From Nannocystis pusilla (GTDB lineage: Bacteria; Myxococcota_A; Polyangia; Nannocystales; Nannocystaceae): 64,000 nt of DNA. Each line of letters opens with the position of its first letter. Position 1 is the first letter of the stretch. Positions 36,963 through 45,002 of this stretch are shown here, one piece after another. A model generated the notes under the pieces. The model was not told where the DNA came from. It did no database searches and saw nothing but the letters and a program-made list of their open reading frames with translations. Location: contig NZ_JAIRAU010000005.1 of the NCBI RefSeq assembly GCF_020073745.1, positions 248,001 through 312,000 of the forward strand, written 5' to 3'. The position numbers and the translations under genes were made by a program.

Positions 36963-38173
36963 TGACCGCGAAGACACCCGTCGAGCCCGAGGGCCTGCGC
37001 GTGTTGCTGCGGTGGACTGTAGTGCTCTTGCTCTCGACGGCAGTGCTCTCTGGTCTGACGTACATGCTGACGTGGCGGTTCCAGGAGCAGGTCGAATTGC
37101 TGAGGGACATACGCGCGCGCGCGGCTTCATGCCCCGCGCCCGTGCGCTCGTCCGCGGAGCGCCACGTTGAAGTCGAGGCAGCTCCGCCGCCCCCGAGCGA
37201 ACCGCTCGGGTCCGGCTCCTACGTCGCGGCGGGCGTCGACATCGGGCCGCTGATGCACCTGCGGCTCGAGCGGGTGCGCCAGAACGCACCCGCAGGGACC
37301 GTGCGCTTCGGCTCGTCGGAGGTGCTGTCGCCGCGCTCCGTGCACGTCATCAGCCTGTGGGCGCCGTGGTGCGTCGCCTGCAAGGAGGTCTTGCCGGATC
37401 TGCGCGAGCTGTTCGAGCGGCGCGGCGCGAGCTGGGGTGACTCGGTTCGCTTCCTGCCCGTGCAGGTGCTCGACCCGACCGCGCCCGAGGACGCGATCCG
37501 GACGTGGGGGCCGCTCATGCCCGCGAGCGCTGTGCAACTCGCCGATCGTTCGCTCGCGGACAGCTTCGTCGCCGCGCTGCGCGACGACTCGCGCCGCCTG
37601 TACCAAGGGACGTTGCCCGTGACGCTGGCGCTCGACTGTAATCGCCGTGTCCGATGGGCCAGGATCGGCGTGCCCGGCGAGGCCGAGCTGAAGGAGCTCG
37701 AGGACTGGCTCGACACTTTCCGCGCCGAAATGACCGACGGCGATCCGCGTTGCCGCCAGGTCTGGTGCGGCAACGGCCGCTGCGAGGCCGGAGAGTCCGG
37801 GCGCTGCGAGGAAGACTGCGGCACGCCCGCTGAAACAGCGCCGAGTGAGCGCCCAGTGTCGGGACCGACCGAGGTCGCGGTCGGGCCGAACGAGATCGTC
37901 CCGGACGTTCCTGTTACGCATGCATCCAAGCGCGCGAAACCGTGCCCGCAAGAGTGCTCTCGCTGCGACGAGAAGGGCCGGTGTTTGACGATGTGGGCCG
38001 GGTCGGAGCCGCCGGCGACCTCGACAACCGTCTGCGGCGATGGTCGCTGCGAGCGCGGCGAGGACACGAAGACCTGTTGCCGTGACTGCGGGTGTACTGG
38101 GTCGCTGCAGTGCCGACGCGGCGAAGATGGGCAGGACGTCTGCGCCCCCGCGAACGAAATGTGGTCGGACTAA
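36962..38173 (+). CDS. TlpA/thioredoxin-like protein with Cys-rich repeats
   Basis: 403 residues. An N-terminal membrane anchor (LLRWTVVLLLSTAVLSGLTY) is followed by a thioredoxin-fold domain with active site WAPWCVACK, Cys at 137 and 140, and a later cis-Pro region GTLPVTLALD. The C-terminal third holds two DUF4215/EGF-like Cys repeats (CGNGRCEAGESGRCEEDC; CGDGRCERGEDTKTCCRDC), closely similar to those of the lipoproteins at 39511-42620. Extracytoplasmic thiol-disulfide exchange is likely. The Cys repeats could be a substrate-like or docking module. Last gene of the operon; its stop overlaps the convergent gene by four bases. Confidence 0.85.
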   Translation: MTAKTPVEPEGLRVLLRWTVVLLLSTAVLSGLTYMLTWRFQEQVELLRDIRARAASCPAPVRSSAERHVEVEAAPPPPSEPLGSGSYVAAGVDIGPLMHLRLERVRQNAPAGTVRFGSSEVLSPRSVHVISLWAPWCVACKEVLPDLRELFERRGASWGDSVRFLPVQVLDPTAPEDAIRTWGPLMPASAVQLADRSLADSFVAALRDDSRRLYQGTLPVTLALDCNRRVRWARIGVPGEAELKELEDWLDTFRAEMTDGDPRCRQVWCGNGRCEAGESGRCEEDCGTPAETAPSERPVSGPTEVAVGPNEIVPDVPVTHASKRAKPCPQECSRCDEKGRCLTMWAGSEPPATSTTVCGDGRCERGEDTKTCCRDCGCTGSLQCRRGEDGQDVCAPANEMWSD

Positions 38174-39378
38174 AACCGGCCCTCGACGACGAGGGCGCCA
38201 CCGCCGACGCGGACTTGTGGCCCCGCCGACACGAGGAAGCGGCCGCTTCGATCGAGCATCAGACCCGTGATTGCGCTGGCCAGGCTGCCGGCGCCGAGGC
38301 CCAGGAACGTGGCGCCGATCGTGTGTGCGGCGCCGGCGCCGGCGATCGCTCGGCGATCGTCGTCTGTCCAGGGGGATGGGTCGTGGTGCCGGCCCGATGC
38401 CTGGGCGCCGAGGCCGAGGGCGACCGCGCCACCGATCGTCGACAGGCCGCCGACCGAGGCGGCGATGATCCAGCCGACCCGACGCTTGCGGGGCTCCTTG
38501 ACCTGGGCGACAAGACCTCCGATCAGCGCGCCGGCACCGACGCCGAGCACGGCGGCACCCGAGGCTCTCAACGTCTCGGCCGCATCAAGGTCACGGCGGC
38601 ACGTCTCGACGGAAAAGAGAGGGTCGCCGCACCCCTCGACGGGGCTGTTGAGCCGCGACGACCATCGGCCCTGCCCGATGCCGAGCAGGGTCCCGCCGAC
38701 GACGATCCCGGCCGCGCCGGCGCCGCTCCAACCGAGCGTGAAACGCCGGAGCGCGCGGGCGTCCTGGCGCGGCCGGAGATCCAGGACCGCCGCGGGCGCC
38801 TTGGCTGCCTCGACCCGGATCTCGTCCGTGATGGGCTCGAAGCGTGGATCGTCGACGCGGATCTTCCACCCGCCCGGATCGAGCGCTAGCACGGTGTGCG
38901 CGCCCGGGCGGACCGCGACGGTGAGATCCGGTCGAACGTCGGACGCGAAGGCGGAGACGAACGTGAGGGTGACGGAGAGCGGTGCGTCAAGCGGGCGCTG
39001 CGTTCGCAGCTCGAGCGGCACCGGCCTGGTCTCCGCGCGGACGGTCCGCAGGAGGGCCGTTGCTTCCTCGCGCTGGGCGGCGGTCAGACCAGGCAGCGCC
39101 AGCAGGGCTTCGAGGTGAACGACCGCGTGGGCATGGTGGCTGAGGGCGACACGCGCGAGTGCTGCATTGAATAGGTCGGATGCCGCATGTCCTTCGCGCC
39201 ACAACGCCTCGAACTCCAGCGCCGCCTCGCCGAAGTGCCCGAGCTTGAACGCTGCGCGGGCACGAGTGCGGCGCTCGTCGGTGTTCCCGGCGTCGCTCAC
39301 GCCTGCGGCCGGCGATGCGGAGCCGGTGGGGAGGGAGGGCGCCTGGAGCAGGAGCGCGGCCAGGAGGACGCAGACCAT
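38170..39378 (-). CDS. Exported TPR/PEGA-like multi-span membrane protein
   Basis: 402 residues; the ATG at 39378 begins MVCVLLAALLLQAPSLPTG, a signal peptide. A TPR-like part follows (ARAAFKLGHFGEAALEFEALW, ALARVALSHHAHAVVHLEALL). Then comes a PEGA-like beta domain (LTVAVRPGAHTVLALDPGGWKIRVDD). The C-terminal half has about four Gly/Ala-rich membrane segments (GAAGIVVGGTLLGIGQG; AVLGVGAGALIGGLVA; IIAASVGGLSTIGGAVALGLG). This architecture is common next to myxobacterial kinases. It is convergent with the disulfide operon and overlaps it by four bases. Confidence 0.7.
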   Translation of the reverse strand: MVCVLLAALLLQAPSLPTGSASPAAGVSDAGNTDERRTRARAAFKLGHFGEAALEFEALWREGHAASDLFNAALARVALSHHAHAVVHLEALLALPGLTAAQREEATALLRTVRAETRPVPLELRTQRPLDAPLSVTLTFVSAFASDVRPDLTVAVRPGAHTVLALDPGGWKIRVDDPRFEPITDEIRVEAAKAPAAVLDLRPRQDARALRRFTLGWSGAGAAGIVVGGTLLGIGQGRWSSRLNSPVEGCGDPLFSVETCRRDLDAAETLRASGAAVLGVGAGALIGGLVAQVKEPRKRRVGWIIAASVGGLSTIGGAVALGLGAQASGRHHDPSPWTDDDRRAIAGAGAAHTIGATFLGLGAGSLASAITGLMLDRSGRFLVSAGPQVRVGGGALVVEGRF

Positions 39379-39510
39379 GGGCCCGGGAGTGTACGGAAAA
39401 CGAGCGACGAACGCGAGGCCCAACCGAAGTTGGCGCCCCACCCATGGGCGGGGGCGCAGACGCACGTGTGCGCCGTTGATCGCCCGAGATCCATGTTTTA
39501 AAGTCAGCCG

Positions 39511-41073
39511 ATGATGCGCGTCGACGTGCGACTCGGCCTCGTGCTCGCCCTCGGTGGTCTGAGCTGCTTCAAGACCGGCATTCCGCCCGCGGAGGATCCG
39601 TACTGGCAGTGCAACGAGGACCACGTGTGCGACGCGGACGAGAATCAGGTGTCCTGTCCGTCGGACTGCGTGTGGAGGGACGAGACGGGCGAGGGCCCCG
39701 CGGCGGCGGTGTGCGACGCGCAGGAGAACTGGACCTTCGTCCAGGCGTGCCTCGGCACGTGCGGGAACGGCCAGGAGGACGAGGACGAGACGGCGGAGAC
39801 GTGCCCGCGCGACTTCCCGGGGCCCGGCTGCGGCGACGGCGTGTGCGCGCCCGACGAGGACCCCGCGCACTGCCCGACCGAGTGCCACGCGGGGAGCTGC
39901 GGTGACGGGACGTGCGAGCTGCACGAGAACGCGGCCATCTGCGCCGAGGATTGTGGCGCCGGGTGCGGCAACGGGGTGTGTCAGGCGGGCGAGGAGGTGA
40001 CGTGCCCGCGAGACTGCACGCCGTGCGACAGTGATTCATGTGTCTGCGGGGACATGGTCTGTGGGACAGGCGAATCGATGACGAGCTGCCCCGAGGACTG
40101 CACCGAGGCGTTCTGCGGCAACGGGGCCGTCGAGGACGGCGAGCCGTGCGACGACGGGAACGACGTGGACACCGACGCCTGCACCAACGCATGTGCCGTG
40201 GCGACCTGCGGCGACGGCATCGTATGGACCGGCGAGGAGCAGTGCGACGACGGCCCCGACAACGGCCCCGGCAAGGCGTGCAGTGCGGCGTGCGAGCTCA
40301 ACGGCTGCGGCGACGGCGACATCGGCCCCGGCGAGACGTGCGACGACGGCAACACCGACGACACCGACGACTGCGCGGCCTGCCAGCCGGCGAGCTGCGG
40401 CGACGGCTTCGTGTGGACCGGCGAGGAGAACTGCGACGACGGAAACGACATCGACACCGACGACTGCACGAACGCCTGCGAGCCGGCGGACTGCGGCGAC
40501 GGCATCGTCTGGGAGGGCGAGGAGGAGTGCGACGACGGCAATCAGACCGACACGGACGGGTGCTCGAACGCGTGCCTGAAGCCGCGGCGGGTAATCTTCG
40601 TGACGAGCGCGATGTTCCAGGGCAACCTAGGCACCATCGACAGCATCGACCTCAAGTGTCGGACGGCGGCGATGGACGCGGGTCTAGCGAACGCCACAAC
40701 TTTCAAGGCTTGGATCTCGACCGACGAGACCTGGCCGGCGATGAGGATGGACACCAGCTATCTCGGAAAGTACGTCCTCGTGGACGGGACTCCCGTCGCA
40801 GAGAACGGCTGGACGGACCTGACCGACGGGGAGCTCTCACACGCGGTCGACCACACTGAGGTGGGGACGAGCGTGGACTCGGTTCCATGGACAAACACAA
40901 AGGCCGACGGGACGCCCGCCGGGTCGGCTCACTGTAACTTCTGGACCAGCCTCGGCGGGATGAACAACGGTCATCACGGATTCACCGTCGCGACCGACGC
41001 GACCTGGACCAACGCGATGGGCACGGTTCCGTGTTCTGCCCCGTCCCCCATCTACTGCATCGAGGATCCATGA
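39511..41073 (+). CDS. Cys-rich repeat lipoprotein, copy 1
   Basis: 520 residues. Signal peptide MRVDVRLGLVLALGGLSC with lipobox Cys. About nine Cys-rich repeats follow, of the CGDG(V/T)C and CGDGIVWTGEEQCDDG types (DUF4215, Myxococcus cysteine-rich). The last 150 residues form a Cys-containing lectin-like domain (RVIFVTSAMFQGNLG, FKAWISTDETWPA, CNFWTSLGGMNNG), reminiscent of DUF1554. It is probably a disulfide-stabilised cell-surface protein. Its 39624-40973 segment appears base-for-base identical to copy 2. Its stop overlaps the start of copy 2 (ATGA). Confidence 0.85.
   Translation: MMRVDVRLGLVLALGGLSCFKTGIPPAEDPYWQCNEDHVCDADENQVSCPSDCVWRDETGEGPAAAVCDAQENWTFVQACLGTCGNGQEDEDETAETCPRDFPGPGCGDGVCAPDEDPAHCPTECHAGSCGDGTCELHENAAICAEDCGAGCGNGVCQAGEEVTCPRDCTPCDSDSCVCGDMVCGTGESMTSCPEDCTEAFCGNGAVEDGEPCDDGNDVDTDACTNACAVATCGDGIVWTGEEQCDDGPDNGPGKACSAACELNGCGDGDIGPGETCDDGNTDDTDDCAACQPASCGDGFVWTGEENCDDGNDIDTDDCTNACEPADCGDGIVWEGEEECDDGNQTDTDGCSNACLKPRRVIFVTSAMFQGNLGTIDSIDLKCRTAAMDAGLANATTFKAWISTDETWPAMRMDTSYLGKYVLVDGTPVAENGWTDLTDGELSHAVDHTEVGTSVDSVPWTNTKADGTPAGSAHCNFWTSLGGMNNGHHGFTVATDATWTNAMGTVPCSAPSPIYCIEDP
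39624..40973 (+). repeat. Tandem duplication core, copy A
   Basis: 1350 bp, partner of 41171-42520 at a constant offset of 1547 bases. No difference was found by eye on comparing the two. The flanks (signal peptide and C-terminal end) are clearly diverged. Confidence 0.85.
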
Positions 41074-42620
41074 CGCGCCGCCTGCCCCTCCGGACATGTC
41101 TCTTCGCGCTGACCCTCACGCAATGCGCCCGCGAGTTCGAGCACCCGCCCTGGCAGTGCAACAACGACTTCGTGTGCGACGCGGACGAGAATCAGGTGTC
41201 CTGTCCGTCGGACTGCGTGTGGAGGGACGAGACGGGCGAGGGCCCCGCGGCGGCGGTGTGCGACGCGCAGGAGAACTGGACCTTCGTCCAGGCGTGCCTC
41301 GGCACGTGCGGGAACGGCCAGGAGGACGAGGACGAGACGGCGGAGACGTGCCCGCGCGACTTCCCGGGGCCCGGCTGCGGCGACGGCGTGTGCGCGCCCG
41401 ACGAGGACCCCGCGCACTGCCCGACCGAGTGCCACGCGGGGAGCTGCGGTGACGGGACGTGCGAGCTGCACGAGAACGCGGCCATCTGCGCCGAGGATTG
41501 TGGCGCCGGGTGCGGCAACGGGGTGTGTCAGGCGGGCGAGGAGGTGACGTGCCCGCGAGACTGCACGCCGTGCGACAGTGATTCATGTGTCTGCGGGGAC
41601 ATGGTCTGTGGGACAGGCGAATCGATGACGAGCTGCCCCGAGGACTGCACCGAGGCGTTCTGCGGCAACGGGGCCGTCGAGGACGGCGAGCCGTGCGACG
41701 ACGGGAACGACGTGGACACCGACGCCTGCACCAACGCATGTGCCGTGGCGACCTGCGGCGACGGCATCGTATGGACCGGCGAGGAGCAGTGCGACGACGG
41801 CCCCGACAACGGCCCCGGCAAGGCGTGCAGTGCGGCGTGCGAGCTCAACGGCTGCGGCGACGGCGACATCGGCCCCGGCGAGACGTGCGACGACGGCAAC
41901 ACCGACGACACCGACGACTGCGCGGCCTGCCAGCCGGCGAGCTGCGGCGACGGCTTCGTGTGGACCGGCGAGGAGAACTGCGACGACGGAAACGACATCG
42001 ACACCGACGACTGCACGAACGCCTGCGAGCCGGCGGACTGCGGCGACGGCATCGTCTGGGAGGGCGAGGAGGAGTGCGACGACGGCAATCAGACCGACAC
42101 GGACGGGTGCTCGAACGCGTGCCTGAAGCCGCGGCGGGTAATCTTCGTGACGAGCGCGATGTTCCAGGGCAACCTAGGCACCATCGACAGCATCGACCTC
42201 AAGTGTCGGACGGCGGCGATGGACGCGGGTCTAGCGAACGCCACAACTTTCAAGGCTTGGATCTCGACCGACGAGACCTGGCCGGCGATGAGGATGGACA
42301 CCAGCTATCTCGGAAAGTACGTCCTCGTGGACGGGACTCCCGTCGCAGAGAACGGCTGGACGGACCTGACCGACGGGGAGCTCTCACACGCGGTCGACCA
42401 CACTGAGGTGGGGACGAGCGTGGACTCGGTTCCATGGACAAACACAAAGGCCGACGGGACGCCCGCCGGGTCGGCTCACTGTAACTTCTGGACCAGCCTC
42501 GGCGGGATGAACAACGGTCACCGCGGGTTCACGGCTGCGACGGACGCGACCTGGACCGACGCGATGAGCGTGAACGCATGCTCTTCTCCGTCGCCCCTCT
42601 ACTGCATCGAGGACCCGTGA
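41070..42620 (+). CDS. Cys-rich repeat lipoprotein, copy 2
   Basis: 516 residues, tandem duplicate of the previous gene. The signal peptide differs (MTRRLPLRTCLFALTLTQC), as does the last stretch (HRGFTAATDATWTDAMSVNAC against HHGFTVATDATWTNAMGTVPC). The central 450 residues are identical. The C-terminal Cys pattern is kept, so folding should be the same. The start overlaps copy 1 and the GTGA at the end overlaps copy 3. The pattern suggests recent gene conversion of the core between older, diverged paralogues. Confidence 0.85.
   Translation: MTRRLPLRTCLFALTLTQCAREFEHPPWQCNNDFVCDADENQVSCPSDCVWRDETGEGPAAAVCDAQENWTFVQACLGTCGNGQEDEDETAETCPRDFPGPGCGDGVCAPDEDPAHCPTECHAGSCGDGTCELHENAAICAEDCGAGCGNGVCQAGEEVTCPRDCTPCDSDSCVCGDMVCGTGESMTSCPEDCTEAFCGNGAVEDGEPCDDGNDVDTDACTNACAVATCGDGIVWTGEEQCDDGPDNGPGKACSAACELNGCGDGDIGPGETCDDGNTDDTDDCAACQPASCGDGFVWTGEENCDDGNDIDTDDCTNACEPADCGDGIVWEGEEECDDGNQTDTDGCSNACLKPRRVIFVTSAMFQGNLGTIDSIDLKCRTAAMDAGLANATTFKAWISTDETWPAMRMDTSYLGKYVLVDGTPVAENGWTDLTDGELSHAVDHTEVGTSVDSVPWTNTKADGTPAGSAHCNFWTSLGGMNNGHRGFTAATDATWTDAMSVNACSSPSPLYCIEDP
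41171..42520 (+). repeat. Tandem duplication core, copy B
   Basis: 1350 bp identical by eye to 39624-40973. Being direct repeats, the two copies can recombine to delete or amplify the unit. Confidence 0.85.
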
Positions 42621-42820
42621 CGCCCCGCCTGCCCCTCCGGACATGTCTCTTCGCACTGGCCCTCACGCAATGCGCCCGCGAGTCCGAGCACCCGCCCTGG
42701 CAGTGCAACGATGACTTCATGTGCGAATTTACCGCCGTGACGGACGCAACCTGGGCCGACGCGATGAACCCGAACTCGTGCCCCAGTCCCGCCCCCCTCT
42801 ATTGTGTCGAAGATCCGTGA
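42617..42820 (+). CDS. Cys-rich lipoprotein copy 3, internally deleted
   Basis: 67 residues. The GTG-initiated signal peptide is nearly identical to copy 2 (TPRLPLRTCLFALALTQC). It is followed by the first repeat start (WQCNDDFMCE) and then directly by the last 30 residues (FTAVTDATWADAMNPNSC ... CVEDP). About 450 residues are missing, in frame, with the junction near 42727. It is an internal-deletion relic that still encodes a short exportable lipoprotein. Whether it is functional is unknown. Confidence 0.65.
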   Translation: MTPRLPLRTCLFALALTQCARESEHPPWQCNDDFMCEFTAVTDATWADAMNPNSCPSPAPLYCVEDP

Positions 42821-43167
42821 CACGCCGCGGTCGCCACACGCGCCGGCCAACATTCCCCGCGCCGGCTAACACAACACCCGGCTGCCCCAAGCTTGACCGT
42901 CTCGGCCCGCTGCAGGGGATGGGCGCACGCCTCGACACAACGGCCGGGCTCACCTGTCGGACCGTCGCCGTCGATCTGGACCCTCTCGCGCGGGTTGATC
43001 CTGATCTCGATCCGGGCAGTCGGCTTGCACTTCGCCAGGGCTCCCGGCCGAGATGGCGACGCAGCGAATGACCATGAGTCGGGCCGTGCTGACCTTTGAG
43101 GCGCGGTATCGTCCATTGAACCTAAAATGAGCCTGAGATAAGACGCAGATGGGAGGTGTGAGCGAAA
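42821..43167. other. Intergenic stretch without a convincing gene
   Basis: 347 bases after the Cys-rich tandem genes. Open frames exist on both strands (for example minus 42799-43452), but none has a good start, ribosome-binding site or recognisable protein. GGGAGGTG near 43153 belongs to the possible gene at 43168. Confidence 0.4.
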
Positions 43168-43458
43168 ATGAAACCCACCACGCGCGAGAATATGTCCAGG
43201 CCTCAGTGCGCGGCGTCGCCGCCCGACGACCTCGACGTCGAACTGGACGTCGCTGACCTTCGGAACGCCGATCCGCGGCTGCGCCACGAGTTGTCGGGCG
43301 TGATCGAGTGCGACGCCCACCAGACAGAACGTCGCTTCCGGCGGCGCCCGTCCGTGATCCTGGCGGTGGCGGGCGAGCACCGGCCGGCGCCGCGGCGTCC
43401 GACTCCTCCCCCGGTCCTTGCACGCCCCGTTCGGCGGCGCTGGAGGCCGCATGCTTAG
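43168..43458 (+). CDS. Possible small hypothetical protein
   Basis: 96 residues. GGGAGGTG lies about 10 bases before the ATG. The N-terminal half is acidic and protein-like (PDDLDVELDVADLRNADPRLRHELSGVIE). The C-terminal half is Arg/Pro-rich and less convincing. The end overlaps the next small gene. No family is recognised. It may be a spurious frame. Confidence 0.3.
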   Translation: MKPTTRENMSRPQCAASPPDDLDVELDVADLRNADPRLRHELSGVIECDAHQTERRFRRRPSVILAVAGEHRPAPRRPTPPPVLARPVRRRWRPHA

Positions 43459-43657
43459 GCCGGCAGCCTCAAACCCGCTGGGGCCGATGGCCCAGTACGC
43501 CGCGGTCTACGCCGATCGCCTCGCGCTGCAGGCGATCCTGGAATGCTGCGTCGGCCCTGGAAACGGCTACGCCCCGGTTGGCGAAGAGCAAGAGCAGGGC
43601 TTCGAGTCCCTGCGCGTCCGATACGAGCGTTTGTTCGGCCCGCTCCAGAGCGTTTAG
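43451..43657 (+). CDS. Small hypothetical protein
   Basis: 68 residues (or 56 from the ATG at 43487). It has plausible soluble helical sequence (MAQYAAVYADRLALQAILE, EEQEQGFESLRVRYERLF). The end overlaps the convergent MerR-like gene by four bases. The function is unknown. Confidence 0.4.
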   Translation: MLRPAASNPLGPMAQYAAVYADRLALQAILECCVGPGNGYAPVGEEQEQGFESLRVRYERLFGPLQSV

Positions 43658-43926
43658 TCTTCCCCGCGTTCGGGGGTCGCGGCGGGTGCAGCCGCGAAGT
43701 GCTTGATCAGCGCCTCGCGGTCGTAGCCGTCAGCCTTCAGCCGCACGATCTCGCGGACGCGGTCCGCGGCTTCAGGCTGCCAAAGCCGCCGAACGCCCTT
43801 GCGATCCCCGCCTTGCTTCGTCGTGGCGATGCCGTGGAACAGCCCGATCGTGCGCCATTCGAGGATCGTCGCGGGCTCTACCTTGGCGATTTCCGCCAGG
43901 TATGCCGTGGTGTGGGGATACTTCAC
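43654..43926 (-). CDS. MerR-like DNA-binding regulator
   Basis: About 90 residues from a GTG at 43926 (GTG 43980 and ATG 44028 are also in frame). TAYLAEIAKVEPATILEWRTIGLF is a MerR-type winged helix-turn-helix start. KGVRRLWQPEAADRVREIVRLKADGYDREALIKHF matches the following helices. No effector domain follows, so it is a minimal regulator. It ends in an Ala/Pro-rich tail. A perfect palindrome lies 55 bases before the proposed start and may be its own operator. Confidence 0.6.
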   Translation of the reverse strand: MKYPHTTAYLAEIAKVEPATILEWRTIGLFHGIATTKQGGDRKGVRRLWQPEAADRVREIVRLKADGYDREALIKHFAAAPAATPERGED

Positions 43927-43980
43927 GAGCGCGACCGTACCGAGCAGGCTGCCCTGGTGGCAAGAGCCGATGCTGCTCAC

Positions 43981-44000
43981 TTGGTAAGCTCGCTTACCAA
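43981..44000. promoter_or_regulatory. Perfect palindrome, candidate operator
   Basis: TTGGTAAGC, TC, GCTTACCAA: 9-bp arms with a 2-base centre. It is upstream of the MerR-like gene and between divergent units, in the kind of position and symmetry used by MerR-type regulators. If the regulator starts at 44028 the palindrome would be inside the gene. Confidence 0.5.
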
Positions 44001-44052
44001 ACGTTCGATGATGGGCGCTTGCGCACAAGATCTCATCCCCGGAGGATCATTT

Positions 44053-44343
44053 GTGAGTTTTCGCGCACCTGGAAGCGTTCGCCGCCGGCCTCGAGAGCGC
44101 GTCCGGATCACGATCTGCTCGTGGCCTGGCCGACGCGGGAAGCCCCACGAACGAGGGGCCGCCGCAGAGCTGACGATGATGACCGCGCCTCGATGGCCGG
44201 ATCGTGAAGGCTTCACCACGCGAGCGCGTGTTCGAGCATCTACGCTCGAATACGCCCGCCAGCATTTGAGCCTCATCACCAGCTTATTTCCGGTCCATCG
44301 CTGGACCGCGGCGCGCTTCCGCGGCAAAAATGGGCGCCTATGA
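44053..44343 (+). CDS. Possible small protein before the sigma-like gene
   Basis: 96 residues. A GTG start follows CCGGAGGATCATTT, a good ribosome-binding site, and the stop overlaps the next ATG (ATGA). The sequence is Arg-rich and not recognisable; other frames here also read partly protein-like (FAHLEAFAAGLESAS), so a frameshifted relic is an alternative. Confidence 0.3.
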   Translation: MSFRAPGSVRRRPRERVRITICSWPGRRGKPHERGAAAELTMMTAPRWPDREGFTTRARVRASTLEYARQHLSLITSLFPVHRWTAARFRGKNGRL

Positions 44344-44990
44344 GCGCGCATGACCATCCCGACGTGGTCGGGTTCGTCGCCTGGATGACGGGCTCGAAGA
44401 GAGCGGGCGCCGATGTGCTCGCCGAGGTTCCGCGCAGGGGTGAGCCCGACGTGGACGCGCGAGTCCGGGAGATCATCCGCTGGTTCATGGATCGCCGCCT
44501 TCCCTCGCGAGGGCGCGGTGCTTCGGTCAATTTGGACGCGATCCTGCGTGGAGACACGATCCCCCTCGACATGAGCCACCCGCTGATCCGCGGCGATGCA
44601 CGCCGCCTGAACGTCTTGCAGCGGGCCTTGCAGTCGAAATGCTTGCTCACGGCGCTGTGCAACGTCGCCCCCGGGCCGCGCGCCGCGTTCATCCTGCGGG
44701 AGCTCATGGGGTGGTCCGCCAGGCGCCTTGACGGCGTGTTCGAGACGCCGACCGCCGCGCGGGTGAACCACACGCGCGGGGTCGCCAACCTCGACAAATA
44801 CCTCGGGGTCCGGTGCGAGCACATGGACCCCGGGAACCCGTGCAGGTGCCACGTTCGCCTCGGTGCAGCGCTGGCCCAGGAGTTCATCACCTGGCCCGGG
44901 TACGACCGTTTCGACTCCGAGAAGCCTCTCACCCCCGGCAAGCCCCAGACGATCCACAGCCTCATGCGAAGTCTGCAGCCGCCCGCGTGA
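44340..44990 (+). CDS. Diverged ECF-like sigma factor
   Basis: 216 residues. The C-terminal half has a sigma region 4-like helix-turn-helix (LCNVAPGPRAAFILRELMGWSARRLDGVF, ARVNHTRGVANLDKYL). It is followed by CEHMDPGNPCRCHVRL, a Cys-containing tail I know from a group of ECF sigma factors. The N-terminal half (FVAWMTGSKRAGADVL) only weakly recalls region 2. It lies 12 bases before a Ser/Thr kinase gene, an arrangement known for kinase-controlled ECF sigma factors. It might instead be a sigma-derived regulator that no longer binds core polymerase. Confidence 0.6.
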   Translation: MSAHDHPDVVGFVAWMTGSKRAGADVLAEVPRRGEPDVDARVREIIRWFMDRRLPSRGRGASVNLDAILRGDTIPLDMSHPLIRGDARRLNVLQRALQSKCLLTALCNVAPGPRAAFILRELMGWSARRLDGVFETPTAARVNHTRGVANLDKYLGVRCEHMDPGNPCRCHVRLGAALAQEFITWPGYDRFDSEKPLTPGKPQTIHSLMRSLQPPA

Positions 44991-45002
44991 GTGAGGTGCG
45001 CG

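Noticed and set aside
42799..43452. Minus-strand protein of about 217 residues
   Set aside because: Overlaps copy 3, lacks a good start and shows no recognisable pattern beyond a weak PEGA-like stretch.
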